DNA from: JBFKQC01 sp041627895
GTDB taxonomy: Bacteria; Pseudomonadota; Alphaproteobacteria; Rhodobacterales; Rhodobacteraceae
Direction: 5' to 3'
Length of the DNA: 39,533 nucleotides
Assembly (NCBI GenBank): GCA_041627895.1
Contig: JBFKQC010000033.1
Location: forward strand, 1-39,533
This document shows positions 7,681 through 16,061 of the stretch, piece by piece. The position numbers and the translations under genes were made by a program. Within the stretch, counting starts at the first letter, position 1. Each line of letters begins with the position of its first letter. Below the pieces are notes generated by a model. It was not told where the DNA came from. It searched no databases and saw nothing but the letters and a program-made list of their open reading frames with translations.

Positions 7681-8499
7681 TCACCGCTCGTCGGCCTTGG
7701 CTTCGTCCCAGAGCGCGTCCATCTCGGCCAGATCGCTGTCCTCGGGGCGCCTGCCGCGTCGGGCCAGCTTGGCCTCGACCGCGGCGAAACGGCGGGTGAA
7801 CTTGGCGTTGGCCGCGCGCAGCGCCGCCTCGGGGTCGATCATCAGATGCCGCGCCAGATTGGCGATCACGAACAGAAGATCGCCGAACTCCTCGGCGATC
7901 TCGTCGCGGGTCAGCCGCTGATGCGCCTCGGTCAGCTCGTGCGCCTCTTCGACGATCTTGTCGAGCACGTGGATCGCGTGGGGCCAGTCGAAGCCGACCC
8001 GCGCGGCGCGCTTCTGCAGTTTGACCGCGCGCAGCAGCGCCGGCAGCCCGACCGCCACGTCGTCGAGCACGCCCGCCGCGCCCTTGGCGGCACGTTCGGC
8101 GGCCTTCACCGCCTCCCAGTCGCGGGTCTGCTGTGCGGCCGACTTGTCGCGGGACTGCGTTCCGAAGACATGCGGATGGCGCGCGACCATCTTGTCGCTG
8201 ATCCGGTCGGCGACCGAGCGGAAGCTGAACAGCCCCGCCTCTTCGCCCATCTGCGTGTGATAGACGGTCTGCAACAGGAGATCGCCCAACTCGCCCTCCA
8301 GCTCGTCCCAGGCCTCGCGCTCGATGGCGTCGGCGACCTCGTAGGCCTCTTCGATCGTGTAGGGCGCGATCGAGGCGAAATCCTGCTCGATATCCCAGGG
8401 ACAGCCGGTCGCCGGGTCGCGCAGGCGGCGCATGATCTCCAGCAGCCGCTCGATCCCGCCCGCCGGATCGTGGACCAGCGCGTCGCTGTCTTTCGCCAT
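7681..8499 (-). CDS. mazG: Nucleoside triphosphate pyrophosphohydrolase MazG
   Basis: A 272-residue protein with two tandem MazG domains, the full-length housekeeping form. It hydrolyses NTPs and dNTPs to monophosphates and pyrophosphate. Domain 1 (about 15-120) contains GCPWDIEQDF and the metal-binding EEAYEVADAIE ... ELGDLLLQ; domain 2 (about 150-255) contains KIVEEAHELTEA and EEFGDLLFVIANLARH. The start at 8499 gives MAKDSDALVHDP; earlier in-frame starts add residues that would reach into the divergent M20 gene region. Only 65 bases separate it from that gene, so the two promoters must be close or overlapping. Confidence 0.93.
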   Translation of the reverse strand: MAKDSDALVHDPAGGIERLLEIMRRLRDPATGCPWDIEQDFASIAPYTIEEAYEVADAIEREAWDELEGELGDLLLQTVYHTQMGEEAGLFSFRSVADRISDKMVARHPHVFGTQSRDKSAAQQTRDWEAVKAAERAAKGAAGVLDDVAVGLPALLRAVKLQKRAARVGFDWPHAIHVLDKIVEEAHELTEAHQRLTRDEIAEEFGDLLFVIANLARHLMIDPEAALRAANAKFTRRFAAVEAKLARRGRRPEDSDLAEMDALWDEAKADER

Positions 8500-8564
8500 T
8501 GTCCGCCCCCGCATTCTCTGAAATCCTGCGCCGGTTATCGGCGGTCGGGACAAGGGAGTCCATC

Positions 8565-9728
8565 ATGCCGGTTCTGAACCGGATCGGCGATCTCGCCGAT
8601 GAGATGAAGGGATGGCGGCGCTGGATGCACCGCAATCCCGAGCTGGGATTCGACTGCCACAAGACGGCGGCCTACGTGGCCGACCGGCTGCGCGAGTTTG
8701 GGGTCGACGAGGTACACGAGGGGATCGCCACGACCGGCATCGTCGCGGTGATCGAGGGCCGCGGCGCGGGGCCGACGATCGGGCTTCGTGCCGACATGGA
8801 TGCGCTGCCGATCGACGAGGCGACCGGGGCCGAACATGCCAGCGAGGTCCCCGGCACGATGCATGCCTGCGGCCATGACGGGCACACGGCGATGCTGCTC
8901 GGCGCGGCGAAGTACCTGGCCGAGACGCGGAATTTCTGCGGCAGGGCGGCGCTGATCTTTCAGCCGGCCGAGGAACACGGCGGCGGCGGCGAGGTGATGG
9001 TGCGCGAGGGCATCATGGACCGGTTCGGCATCACCCGGGTGTTCGGGCTGCACAACGCCCCCTTGCATGCCGAGGGGCAGTTCTACACCACGCCCGGCCC
9101 GATCATGGCGGCGGTCGACGAATACGAGGTGGTGGTGACCGGCAAGGGCGGCCACGCCGCCTGGCCGCACGAGGCCGCCGACCCGATCCCGGCGGCGGTG
9201 GCGATGATGCAGGCGATCCAGACCATCGTCAGCCGCAACCTCGACCCGACGGGCGATCTGGTGGTGTCGGTCAACCGGATGCGCGCGGGCACGGCGAACA
9301 ACATCATCCCGCCCGAGGCCGCCTTCTCGGGCACGATCCGGTCGTTCGACGGGGATGTGCGCGCCATGGTGTTCCGCCGGCTGGAAGAGATCGTGGCGGG
9401 CCACGCGGCGGCCTATGGCGTCAGCGCGCGGATTGCCTTCGACGAAGGCTATCCGGCGACGGTGAACGATGCCGAGGCGGTCGCCTTTGCCGCGGGCGTG
9501 GCGGCGGAAATCGTCGGCGCGGACCGGGTGGCGACCGATGCCGGCCCCGAGATGGGTGCCGAGGATTTCGCCTATATGCTGCAGGCACGGCCCGGGGCCT
9601 ATGTCTTTCTCGGCCAGGGCGACACCGCGTTCTGCCACCACCCGGCCTATGACTTCAACGACGAGATCGCGCCGATCGGCGCGTCGTTCTTCGCCCGGCT
9701 CGTCGAGCAGGCGCAGCCGGCGGAGTGA
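8565..9728 (+). CDS. M20 family metallopeptidase / amidohydrolase (hippurate hydrolase-like)
   Basis: A 387-residue M20D-type amidohydrolase. Metal-ligand motifs are HRNPELGF near the start, GLRADMDALPI, the signature HACGHDGHTAMLLGAA with its Cys and His ligands, and FQPAEEHGGGGEVM with the catalytic Glu pair. A lid/dimerisation domain fills about 185-295. Relatives cleave N-acyl amino acids, hippurate or indole-acetyl conjugates. An AAGGGAG lies 6 bases before ATG 8565; longer in-frame starts read back into the mazG leader. It is followed after 3 bases by the agmatinase gene, so the two likely form an operon and may release or consume a guanidino or acyl-amino compound; that link is inference. 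Confidence 0.9.
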   Translation: MPVLNRIGDLADEMKGWRRWMHRNPELGFDCHKTAAYVADRLREFGVDEVHEGIATTGIVAVIEGRGAGPTIGLRADMDALPIDEATGAEHASEVPGTMHACGHDGHTAMLLGAAKYLAETRNFCGRAALIFQPAEEHGGGGEVMVREGIMDRFGITRVFGLHNAPLHAEGQFYTTPGPIMAAVDEYEVVVTGKGGHAAWPHEAADPIPAAVAMMQAIQTIVSRNLDPTGDLVVSVNRMRAGTANNIIPPEAAFSGTIRSFDGDVRAMVFRRLEEIVAGHAAAYGVSARIAFDEGYPATVNDAEAVAFAAGVAAEIVGADRVATDAGPEMGAEDFAYMLQARPGAYVFLGQGDTAFCHHPAYDFNDEIAPIGASFFARLVEQAQPAE

Positions 9729-9731
9729 GCG

Positions 9732-10694
9732 ATGGCGCTGAAGGACGCGAAATCCCAGGTCGACACCGCGATCACGCGGGCGGGTTTCAAGGGGCTCTCG
9801 AACGAGAACACCTTTGCCGGCGTGACCTCGTTTCTCAGGCGCCGGCTGACCAAGGACCTCGCCGGCGTCGATGTCGCCGTCACCGGCATCCCCTTCGACC
9901 AGGCGGTGACCAACCGCCCCGGTGCGCGGCTGGGGCCGCGGGCGATCCGCGAGGCGAGCGCGCTGCAGGCGCCGGACGCGCCCTATGGCTGGGGCTATGA
10001 CCCGATGAGCCACTTCGCGGTCGCCGATTACGGTGACATGGCATTCGATTATGCCCGACCGGCCGAGGTGCCGGCGGCAATCGAGCGCCACGTCGGCGGG
10101 ATACTCGATGCCGGCGCGGCCTGCATCGCGCTGGGGGGCGACCATTCGATCACGCTGCCGATACTCAGGGCGCAGGCGGCGCGGGCCGGGCGGCCGCTGG
10201 CGCTGGTGCAGTTCGATGCCCATGGCGACACCTGGGCCGACGACGACGCCGGCCGGGTCGATCATGGCACCTTTGCCTACAAGGCGGTGCGCGAGGGGCT
10301 GGTCGACGTGGCGCGCTCGGTGCAGGTCGGCATCCGGACGGACAACCCCGATCCGCTGGACTTTCCGATCATCGACGCCCGCGAGGTGCACGAGAACGGC
10401 GCCGCGGCGGTGGCGGCGCAGATGCGCGCCATCGTGGGCGACGCGCCGGTCTACCTGAGCTTTGACATCGACGCGCTGGACCCGGCCTTCGCGCCCGGCA
10501 CGGGCACCCCGGTCTGGGGCGGGCTGGCCAGCTGGCAGGCGGCGGCGATCCTGCGCGGGCTGGCGGGGATCGACCTGATCGGCGGCGACGTGGTCGAGGT
10601 CTCGCCGCCCTACGACCCGGCGGGCATCACCGCCGTGGCGGGCGCGCATGTGGCGGTCGAACTGCTGTGCCTCTGGGGCTGGACGCGGCGGTAA
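9732..10694 (+). CDS. speB: Agmatinase / ureohydrolase family protein
   Basis: A 320-residue ureohydrolase. The manganese-binding signatures are all present: LGGDHSITLP, QFDAHGDTW with the following DHGTFAY, and SFDIDALDPAFAPGTG. Agmatinases hydrolyse agmatine to putrescine and urea in polyamine synthesis; related enzymes act on guanidinobutyrate or guanidinopropionate, which sequence alone does not exclude. The ATG is 3 bases after the M20 stop, and its GGAG overlaps that stop, indicating translational coupling. About 450 bp without a convincing gene follow. Confidence 0.88.
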   Translation: MALKDAKSQVDTAITRAGFKGLSNENTFAGVTSFLRRRLTKDLAGVDVAVTGIPFDQAVTNRPGARLGPRAIREASALQAPDAPYGWGYDPMSHFAVADYGDMAFDYARPAEVPAAIERHVGGILDAGAACIALGGDHSITLPILRAQAARAGRPLALVQFDAHGDTWADDDAGRVDHGTFAYKAVREGLVDVARSVQVGIRTDNPDPLDFPIIDAREVHENGAAAVAAQMRAIVGDAPVYLSFDIDALDPAFAPGTGTPVWGGLASWQAAAILRGLAGIDLIGGDVVEVSPPYDPAGITAVAGAHVAVELLCLWGWTRR

Positions 10695-11144
10695 CGCGCG
10701 CCGTCACGGCCGGAGACAAGCCAGAACGTTTACGGTAAGTGAGTGCGTTCGCGCCGTGGCGCGAATATTTTTCAATGCGTTACCGGATGTCCAGTTATCA
10801 GGATATCCGGATAATCGGTTGTCCGGTTGTCCGGTTGTCCGGTTATCCGGTTATCCGATTGCCCGACAGGATCGGGATGACCCGTGGCGGCGGGTCAAGG
10901 GCGCGAATTGTCCTGAGCGATCATTCAAGCTCTGCTCGGCGCGGAGCGCATGCCGAATGCCGCCGCCCCCCGGCGATTGCCCTGCAATCGACTGCCGGCA
11001 GTGCAGTGCAGAATGATGCACGAGGGGCCTTCCCGACGCGCGCCCACCACGTATGATCAGGTTTCAGCCGTTGACTTGGCCCATTCGCCTTCCCGCCGGG
11101 CGGCTCTACGGGGGTTGGCCTCGGCGGAAACGCATCGTTGCCCG
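10695..11144. other. 450-bp intergenic stretch without a convincing gene
   Basis: Between the agmatinase stop and a small gene on the other strand I see no ORF with a good start and protein-like composition. It contains an 88-bp block with an 8-bp period (10783-10870), a 12-bp perfect palindrome ACTGCCGGCAGT (10991-11002) followed by GTGCAGTGCAG, and an inverted CCGCC/GGCGG near 11090. No tRNA or known riboswitch pattern was recognised. Confidence 0.6.
10783..10870. repeat. 8-bp tandem repeat array, consensus CCGGTTRT
   Basis: Eleven consecutive octamers can be laid out without gaps. The core is TCGGTTGT, CCGGTTGT, CCGGTTGT, CCGGTTAT, CCGGTTAT (10815-10854). More diverged units flank it on both sides (CCGGATGT, CCAGTTAT, CAGGATAT, CCGGATAA before; CCGATTGC, CCGACAGG after). 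Perfect central copies with decaying edges are what replication slippage produces. As 8 is not a multiple of 3, a coding role is unlikely. It is downstream of the agmatinase gene. Confidence 0.8.
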
Positions 11145-11456
11145 TCAGAGGCGCGCGCGCAGCGCCCCGGCGCGTTCGATCAGCGACACGCCCGGGCAGC
11201 CGTCCTGCACCTTGCGCCAGATCGCCATGCGGTTGGTCGAGGTCATCTCGCAGCGCGCCATCCAGGTCTGGCAGCTTGCCGTGATGCAGATCACCCCGCC
11301 CACATCGACCCGCTGCCCCATGCTGTCGGTGCAGTAGTATTCGACCCCGGGAAGCGGCGGGTAAAGCTCGGCCAGCGATTTGGGTTTTGGCGCCCCCGCC
11401 TCCTGGGCAAACGCCCAGGCGGGAAACAGGAGCGCAATGATCAACAGGCGCTTCAT
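11145..11456 (-). CDS. Small secreted cysteine-rich hypothetical protein
   Basis: A 103-residue protein with a clear Sec signal peptide (MKRLLIIALLFPAWAFAQ, cleavage after about residue 17). The mature part carries five cysteines (42, 57, 62, 69, 87), suited to disulfides in the periplasm. The central segment VDVGGVICITASCQTWMARC is the most regular part. I do not recognise the family. The start codon at 11456 lacks a strong ribosome-binding site, but the signal peptide fixes it. It is divergent from prfA with 75 bases between. Function unknown. Confidence 0.75.
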   Translation of the reverse strand: MKRLLIIALLFPAWAFAQEAGAPKPKSLAELYPPLPGVEYYCTDSMGQRVDVGGVICITASCQTWMARCEMTSTNRMAIWRKVQDGCPGVSLIERAGALRARL

Positions 11457-11531
11457 GGCGCAAATATAGGCACTCGCAAGGCCTCGCGCCAGTCTTGACC
11501 GCACCTGCGGCTTCGGGTCACAAGCCGCGAT

Positions 11532-12581
11532 ATGGTCCCGCTGGAAAAACTCGCCCAGATCACCGAACGCTTCGAGTATATCGAGGCGCAGATGGCCGCC
11601 GGCGGCGGCGATCTGGCCGCGCTTGGGCGGGAATACAGCGATCTGAGGCCGGTCGTGGCGGAGATCGCCGAATACCGCCAGCTGCTGGGTGACATCGCCG
11701 AGGCCGAGGCGATGCTGGACGATCCCGAGATGGCGGAACTGGCCGAGGACGAATTGCCGCGGCTGCGCGTCCGGCTGCCCGAGGTCGAGCAATCGCTGCG
11801 CCTGGCGCTCCTGCCGAAGGATGCCGCGGATGCGGGATCGGCGATCCTGGAAATCCGGCCCGGCACCGGCGGCGAAGAGGCGGCCCTGTTCGCCGGCGAT
11901 CTCTTGCGCATGTACCAGCGCTATGCCGAGGCGCGCGGCTGGCGCTGGGAGGTGATCGAGAACCAGGCGACCGAGCTTGGCGGCGTCAAGGAGGCGGTGG
12001 TGAACGTCGCGGGGCAGGGCGTCTTCGCCCGGCTCAAGTTCGAAAGCGGCGTGCACCGGGTACAGCGCGTGCCGGCCACCGAATCGGGCGGGCGCATCCA
12101 CACCAGCGCGGCGACCGTCGCGGTGCTGCCAGAGGCGCAGGAGGTCGATATCCGCATCGACCCCGGCGACCTGAGAATCGACACGATGCGGGCGTCGGGT
12201 GCGGGCGGGCAGCACGTCAACACCACCGATTCCGCGGTGCGGATCACCCATGTCCCCACCGGCATCGTCGTCACCTCGTCCGAGAAATCGCAGCACCGCA
12301 ACCGTGAAATCGCGATGCAGGTCCTGCGCGCACGGCTTTACGACATCGAGCGCCAGCGCGCGGATGACGAACGCTCGGCCGACCGCAAGGCGCAGGTCGG
12401 GTCGGGCGACCGCAGCGAACGCATCCGCACCTACAATTTCCCGCAGGGCCGGATGACCGATCACCGGATCGGCCTGACGCTTTACCGGCTGGACCAGGTA
12501 ATGCAGGGCGATCTGGACGAGGTGATCGACGCGCTGATCGCCGACGACCAGGCGGCGAAACTGGCCGAGATCGAGGCGTGA
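11532..12581 (+). CDS. prfA: Peptide chain release factor 1
   Basis: A 349-residue RF1 that reads UAA and UAG in the ribosomal A site and triggers peptide release. The stop-codon recognition tripeptide PAT is at residues 181-183 (HRVQRVPATESGGR), which distinguishes RF1 from RF2. The catalytic GGQ is at 225-227 (SGAGGQHVNTTDSAV). Length is close to the usual ~355. It overlaps the next gene, prmC, which modifies the GGQ glutamine, so the substrate and its methylase are translationally coupled. The ribosome-binding site is weak. Confidence 0.97.
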   Translation: MVPLEKLAQITERFEYIEAQMAAGGGDLAALGREYSDLRPVVAEIAEYRQLLGDIAEAEAMLDDPEMAELAEDELPRLRVRLPEVEQSLRLALLPKDAADAGSAILEIRPGTGGEEAALFAGDLLRMYQRYAEARGWRWEVIENQATELGGVKEAVVNVAGQGVFARLKFESGVHRVQRVPATESGGRIHTSAATVAVLPEAQEVDIRIDPGDLRIDTMRASGAGGQHVNTTDSAVRITHVPTGIVVTSSEKSQHRNREIAMQVLRARLYDIERQRADDERSADRKAQVGSGDRSERIRTYNFPQGRMTDHRIGLTLYRLDQVMQGDLDEVIDALIADDQAAKLAEIEA

Positions 12582-13435
12582 GCGGCGTCCTCGATGCGGC
12601 CACCCCGTCGCAGGCCCTGGCAATCGCGCTGCGCCTCGGGGCGGACCGTCTGGTGCGGTCGCAAGGCCGGATCGACGAGGCGCGCATCCTCCTGGCCCAT
12701 GCGGCCGGGGTGGACCGCGCGCGCCTGCCGCTGCTGGAGGTCGGGGATTTCTCCGGGGCGCTGATCGAGCGCTACCTCGCCGCGGTCCTTCGCCGCGCCG
12801 AGGGCGAGCCGATGAGCCATATCCTGGGGTATCGCGACTTCTGGAAACATCGCTTCAAGATCACGCCGGAAGTCCTTGATCCAAGGCCTGAAACTGAAAT
12901 CCTCGTGGCCGCCGCGCTGGAACGGCCCTTTCGCCGCGTGCTCGACCTCGGCACCGGATCCGGCTGTATCCTGGTCAGCCTGCTGGCCGACATGCCGGGG
13001 GCCGAGGGCGTCGGCACCGACATCAGCGACCGGGCGGTGCTGGTCGCAGGCGAAAATGCGCAGGCCCTCGGGGTCGCCGACCGGGTCCTGCTGCCGCTCA
13101 GCGACTGGTGGGACGACGTGGGCGGCCGCTATGACCTGATCGTGTCGAACCCGCCCTACATCGCCGCCGGCGAGATGGCCGGGCTGGCCCCGGAACTGGC
13201 CTACGAGCCGCGCGCGGCGCTGACCGACGGCGGCGACGGGCTGGGGGCCTACCGCGCGATCGCCCCCGGCCTGCGCGACCACCTTGCGCCGGGCGGCCGC
13301 GTCTTGCTGGAAATCGGCCCGACCCAGGGCGCGGCGGTGGCCGCGATGCTGTCAGAGGCCGGGCTGGCCGAGGTTCGCATCCTGCCCGATCTCGACGGGC
13401 GCGACCGTGTCGTTGGTGCATTTGCGCCGCAATAA
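12578..13435 (+). CDS. prmC: Release factor glutamine N5-methyltransferase
   Basis: A 285-residue SAM-dependent methyltransferase (HemK/PrmC) that methylates the glutamine of the GGQ motif in RF1 and RF2. The N-terminal helical domain spans about 1-85. The SAM-binding motif LDLGTGSGC is at 123-130, and the catalytic NPPY at 191-194 holds the substrate glutamine. It starts at a GTG that overlaps the prfA stop as GTGA, giving a 4-base overlap. This matches the widespread prfA-prmC pairing. Confidence 0.96.
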   Translation: MSGVLDAATPSQALAIALRLGADRLVRSQGRIDEARILLAHAAGVDRARLPLLEVGDFSGALIERYLAAVLRRAEGEPMSHILGYRDFWKHRFKITPEVLDPRPETEILVAAALERPFRRVLDLGTGSGCILVSLLADMPGAEGVGTDISDRAVLVAGENAQALGVADRVLLPLSDWWDDVGGRYDLIVSNPPYIAAGEMAGLAPELAYEPRAALTDGGDGLGAYRAIAPGLRDHLAPGGRVLLEIGPTQGAAVAAMLSEAGLAEVRILPDLDGRDRVVGAFAPQ

Positions 13436-13456
13436 ACTGCCGTATTGCACGGTTTG

Positions 13457-13473
13457 CGCGCGGAATTCGCGCG
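13457..13473 (+). terminator. Possible terminator hairpin after prmC
   Basis: CGCGCG (13457-13462) and CGCGCG (13468-13473) flank the loop GAATT, about 20 bases after the prmC stop. A short GTTTTGG follows 18 bases later. The stem is GC-rich but short and there is no immediate U-run, so the call rests on position. The 228-bp gap to the next gene otherwise shows nothing certain and should contain that gene's promoter. Confidence 0.3.
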
Positions 13474-13663
13474 AATCCGCCAGTTTTGGCTTGTCATCGC
13501 GCCCGGCCCGTGCTTACTCGGAACAGAGCGGGCGGCGGGACCTTGCCGGTCCCCCTCGCCGAAAAGCCGTACATAGAATGACCCGGTTTCTTGAAAACCC
13601 CACGCAGGGCGCGCGGATCAGGGTCAGGCAGAGCCAGAAACCAAAGCTGGATACCAAGAACCC

Positions 13664-14236
13664 ATGAGATCGTCCAAGCAGCGTTCGCGGTCGAAGCAGA
13701 GCCGCAACCGGCCCTCGGGCAACATCGTCAACCGCGTCTTCGATTCTTCAGGCCCCGAGGGCAAGGTGCGCGGCACGCCGCAGCAGATCATCGACAAGTA
13801 CAACCAGCTGGCGCGCGATGCGCAGCTTGGCGGCGACCGCGTGGCGACCGAGAACTTCCAGCAGCACGCCGAGCACTACACGCGGATGCTGGCCGAGGCG
13901 CAGCGCGAGATCGAGGCGCGGCGCGAGGCCCAGGAGGCGCAGCACCGCGAGCGCCAGCAGCAGCAGGCCGAGGCGCGCGCCGAGCGGTCCGATCAGCGCG
14001 GCGGTGGCGACGAGCCGCAGCCCGAATTCAAGCAAGCCGAGGCGCGCGGCCGCGACAGCGACGTGATCGACATGGGCGACGACGGCGACAGCGGCCTGGT
14101 GGAGACGCCGGAAAGCAAGCCTGCGCCGAAGCCGCGCCAGCGCCGGACGCGCAAGCGCCCCGAGCAAGAGGCCGGCAGCGGCGACAGCGGCGGCGGCGAC
14201 GACGGCGGGCAGGGCGCCGCGGAAGCGGCGGAATAG
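13664..14236 (+). CDS. DUF4167 domain-containing protein
   Basis: A 190-residue protein. The N-terminal ~80 residues match the alphaproteobacterial DUF4167 pattern: a basic start (MRSSKQRSRSKQ), then NRVFDSSGPEGKVRGTPQQI and KYNQLARDAQLGGDRVATEN, then a helix with FQQHAEHYTRML. The rest (90-190) is low-complexity, charged and rich in Gln, Glu, Arg and Gly, ending in an acidic Gly/Ser/Asp tract. This suggests an intrinsically disordered nucleic-acid-binding protein. The molecular function of DUF4167 is unknown to me. Location after prfA-prmC is common in this group. Its stop is 8 bases from the stop of the convergent rsmA. Confidence 0.85.
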   Translation: MRSSKQRSRSKQSRNRPSGNIVNRVFDSSGPEGKVRGTPQQIIDKYNQLARDAQLGGDRVATENFQQHAEHYTRMLAEAQREIEARREAQEAQHRERQQQQAEARAERSDQRGGGDEPQPEFKQAEARGRDSDVIDMGDDGDSGLVETPESKPAPKPRQRRTRKRPEQEAGSGDSGGGDDGGQGAAEAAE

Positions 14237-14244
14237 GCCCGGCG

Positions 14245-15081
14245 TCAGGGCAGTTCCCGCGCGAGCGCGCAGAACTTCTCGATTGAAATCTCCTCGGCCC
14301 GCGATGTGGGCGCGATGCCGGCGGCGGTCAGGCGGGTCTCGATATCGGGTGCCATGCCGCGCAGCGCTGCGCGCAGCATTTTGCGGCGCTGGTTGAAGGC
14401 GGCGGCGACGACGCGCTCCAGCACCTTCGGATCGGCGGCGAAGCGCGGCGCCGGCAGCGCGCGCAGCTGGACGACGGCCGAACGCACCTTGGGCGGCGGC
14501 GTGAAGGCTTCCGGCGGCAGGTCCATGACGATGCGCGCCTCGCAGCGCCATTGCGCCAGGATCGCGAGCCGGCCATAGGCCTTCGAGCCCGGCGCGGCGA
14601 CGATGCGCTCGGCCACCTCGCGCTGGAACATCAGCGTGAGCGAGTCCCAGACCGGCGGCCAGGCGTCCGGGGTCAGCCAGCGCACCAGAAGCTCGGTGCC
14701 GACGTTGTAGGGCAGGTTGGCGACGATCCTGATCGGCGGGGTCAGGTGCGCCAGCGCGTCGATTACCAGCGCGTCGCCCTGGACCACCTCCAGCCGGCCG
14801 GGATAGGCCGCCGCGATCTCGGCCAGCGCCGGCAGCGCGCGGGCGTCCTTTTCGACGGCGAGCACCTTGCGCGCGCCCTCGGCCAGCAGCCCGCGGGTCA
14901 GCCCGCCCGGGCCGGGGCCGATTTCCAGCACGTCCGCGCCGGTCAGGTCGCCCGCGGCGCGGGCGATTTTCGCGGTGAGGTTCAGATCCAGCAGGAAGTT
15001 CTGGCCGAGCGACTTCTTGGCGCGAAGGTCGTGTTTCGCGATCACCTCGCGCAGCGGCGGCAGGCCGTCGATGGCGCTCAT
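14245..15081 (-). CDS. rsmA: 16S rRNA (adenine1518/1519-N6)-dimethyltransferase
   Basis: A 278-residue KsgA/RsmA that dimethylates two adjacent adenosines in the helix-45 loop of 16S rRNA late in 30S assembly. The diagnostic KKSLGQNFLLD at the N-terminus, the SAM motif LEIGPGPGGLTRGLL (52-66) and the catalytic NLPYNVGTELL are intact. It is the last gene of the long minus-strand operon. Its ATG overlaps the pdxA stop by 4 bases (ATGA). Confidence 0.96.
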   Translation of the reverse strand: MSAIDGLPPLREVIAKHDLRAKKSLGQNFLLDLNLTAKIARAAGDLTGADVLEIGPGPGGLTRGLLAEGARKVLAVEKDARALPALAEIAAAYPGRLEVVQGDALVIDALAHLTPPIRIVANLPYNVGTELLVRWLTPDAWPPVWDSLTLMFQREVAERIVAAPGSKAYGRLAILAQWRCEARIVMDLPPEAFTPPPKVRSAVVQLRALPAPRFAADPKVLERVVAAAFNQRRKMLRAALRGMAPDIETRLTAAGIAPTSRAEEISIEKFCALARELP

Positions 15082-16061
15082 GGCCCGGCGCCTGCGCGGG
15101 CGCGTGCCATTCGGGCGGCAAGCCGCAACGCCTCGATCAGGCTCGCAGGATTGGCGCGGCCCCTGCCCGCGATGTCGAAGGCGGTGCCGTGATCCGGCGA
15201 GGTGCGGATGAACGGCAGCCCCAGCGTGACGTTGACGCCGCGGTCGAAATCAAGCGTCTTGATCGGGATCAGCGCCTGGTCGTGATACATCGCCACCGCG
15301 GCGTCAAAGCCGGCGCGGGCGGCCTCGTGGAACATCGTGTCGGCGGGGCGGGGGCCGTCGACGGCAAGGCCCTCGGCGGCGAGGCGGGCGATCACCGGGG
15401 CGATGATTTCGGCGTCTTCGTGCCCCATGGCGCCGCCTTCGCCCGCGTGCGGGTTCAGCCCGGCGACCGCGATTCGCGGGTCCGCGATGCCGAAATCGCG
15501 CACGAGCCCGGCATGGGTGATGCGGATCGTGTCTTCCAGCAGTTCCGGCGTCAGCGCGGCGGGCACCGCGGCGAGCGGTATGTGGATCGTCGCGGGCACC
15601 ACGCGCAGCCGGTCCGAGGCCAGCATCATCACGACGCGGCCGACGCCCGCCAGCGCGCCGAGAAACTCTGTATGGCCGGGCCAGGCGAAACCGGCGCCGT
15701 CGATCAGCGCCTTCTTCGAGATCGGGCAGGTGCAGACCGCCGCCGCCCTGCCGGATTGCGCCAGTTCCACGGCGCGGGCGATGACCTCGATCACGGCGCC
15801 GGCATGACCCGGCTGCGGCCTGCCCGGGGTCGCCGGCCCCGCGAAGGCGTGCGGCAGGACCGGCAGCGCCGCCGGCATCACGCCCGGCGCCTCGGCCGGA
15901 TCGGCGATCTCGCGCCAGGCAGTGCCGGGCGGCAGGTGCGCCGGATCGCCGATCCAGAAGAACGCCAGGTCCCGCCTGAGCGCCGCCCAGGCGCCGGCGG
16001 CGATTTCCGGGCCGATGCCTGCGGGTTCTCCGACCGTCAGAGCGATCGGGGCGGGGCTCAT
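15078..16061 (-). CDS. pdxA: 4-hydroxythreonine-4-phosphate dehydrogenase
   Basis: A 327-residue PdxA that oxidises 4-phosphohydroxy-L-threonine with NAD+ in the DXP-dependent pathway to pyridoxal phosphate. Family marks are the start IALTVGEPAGIGPEI, the substrate-binding GHTEFL region, GLNPHAGEGGAMGHED, and the metal-binding MYHDQALIPIK. It overlaps both neighbours by 4 bases, so surA, pdxA and rsmA are translationally coupled. PLP made by this route serves Kbl, encoded later in the window, among many enzymes. Confidence 0.96.
   Translation of the reverse strand: MSPAPIALTVGEPAGIGPEIAAGAWAALRRDLAFFWIGDPAHLPPGTAWREIADPAEAPGVMPAALPVLPHAFAGPATPGRPQPGHAGAVIEVIARAVELAQSGRAAAVCTCPISKKALIDGAGFAWPGHTEFLGALAGVGRVVMMLASDRLRVVPATIHIPLAAVPAALTPELLEDTIRITHAGLVRDFGIADPRIAVAGLNPHAGEGGAMGHEDAEIIAPVIARLAAEGLAVDGPRPADTMFHEAARAGFDAAVAMYHDQALIPIKTLDFDRGVNVTLGLPFIRTSPDHGTAFDIAGRGRANPASLIEALRLAARMARARAGAGP

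Noticed and set aside
8535..10649. A 704-codon open frame on the minus strand
   Set aside because: Antisense to the M20 amidohydrolase and agmatinase genes; composition is dominated by Arg, Gly, Asp and His without motifs.
10783..10870. Considered as a CRISPR array
   Set aside because: Units are 8 bp and contiguous with no spacers, and no cas genes are present.
10648..11056. Open frames on the plus strand across the 8-bp repeat, with an LSGYP-like repeated peptide
   Set aside because: The peptide repetition simply follows from the 8-bp DNA repeat. There is no ribosome-binding site, the frames overlap the agmatinase 3' end or start at weak codons, and no homology is recognised.
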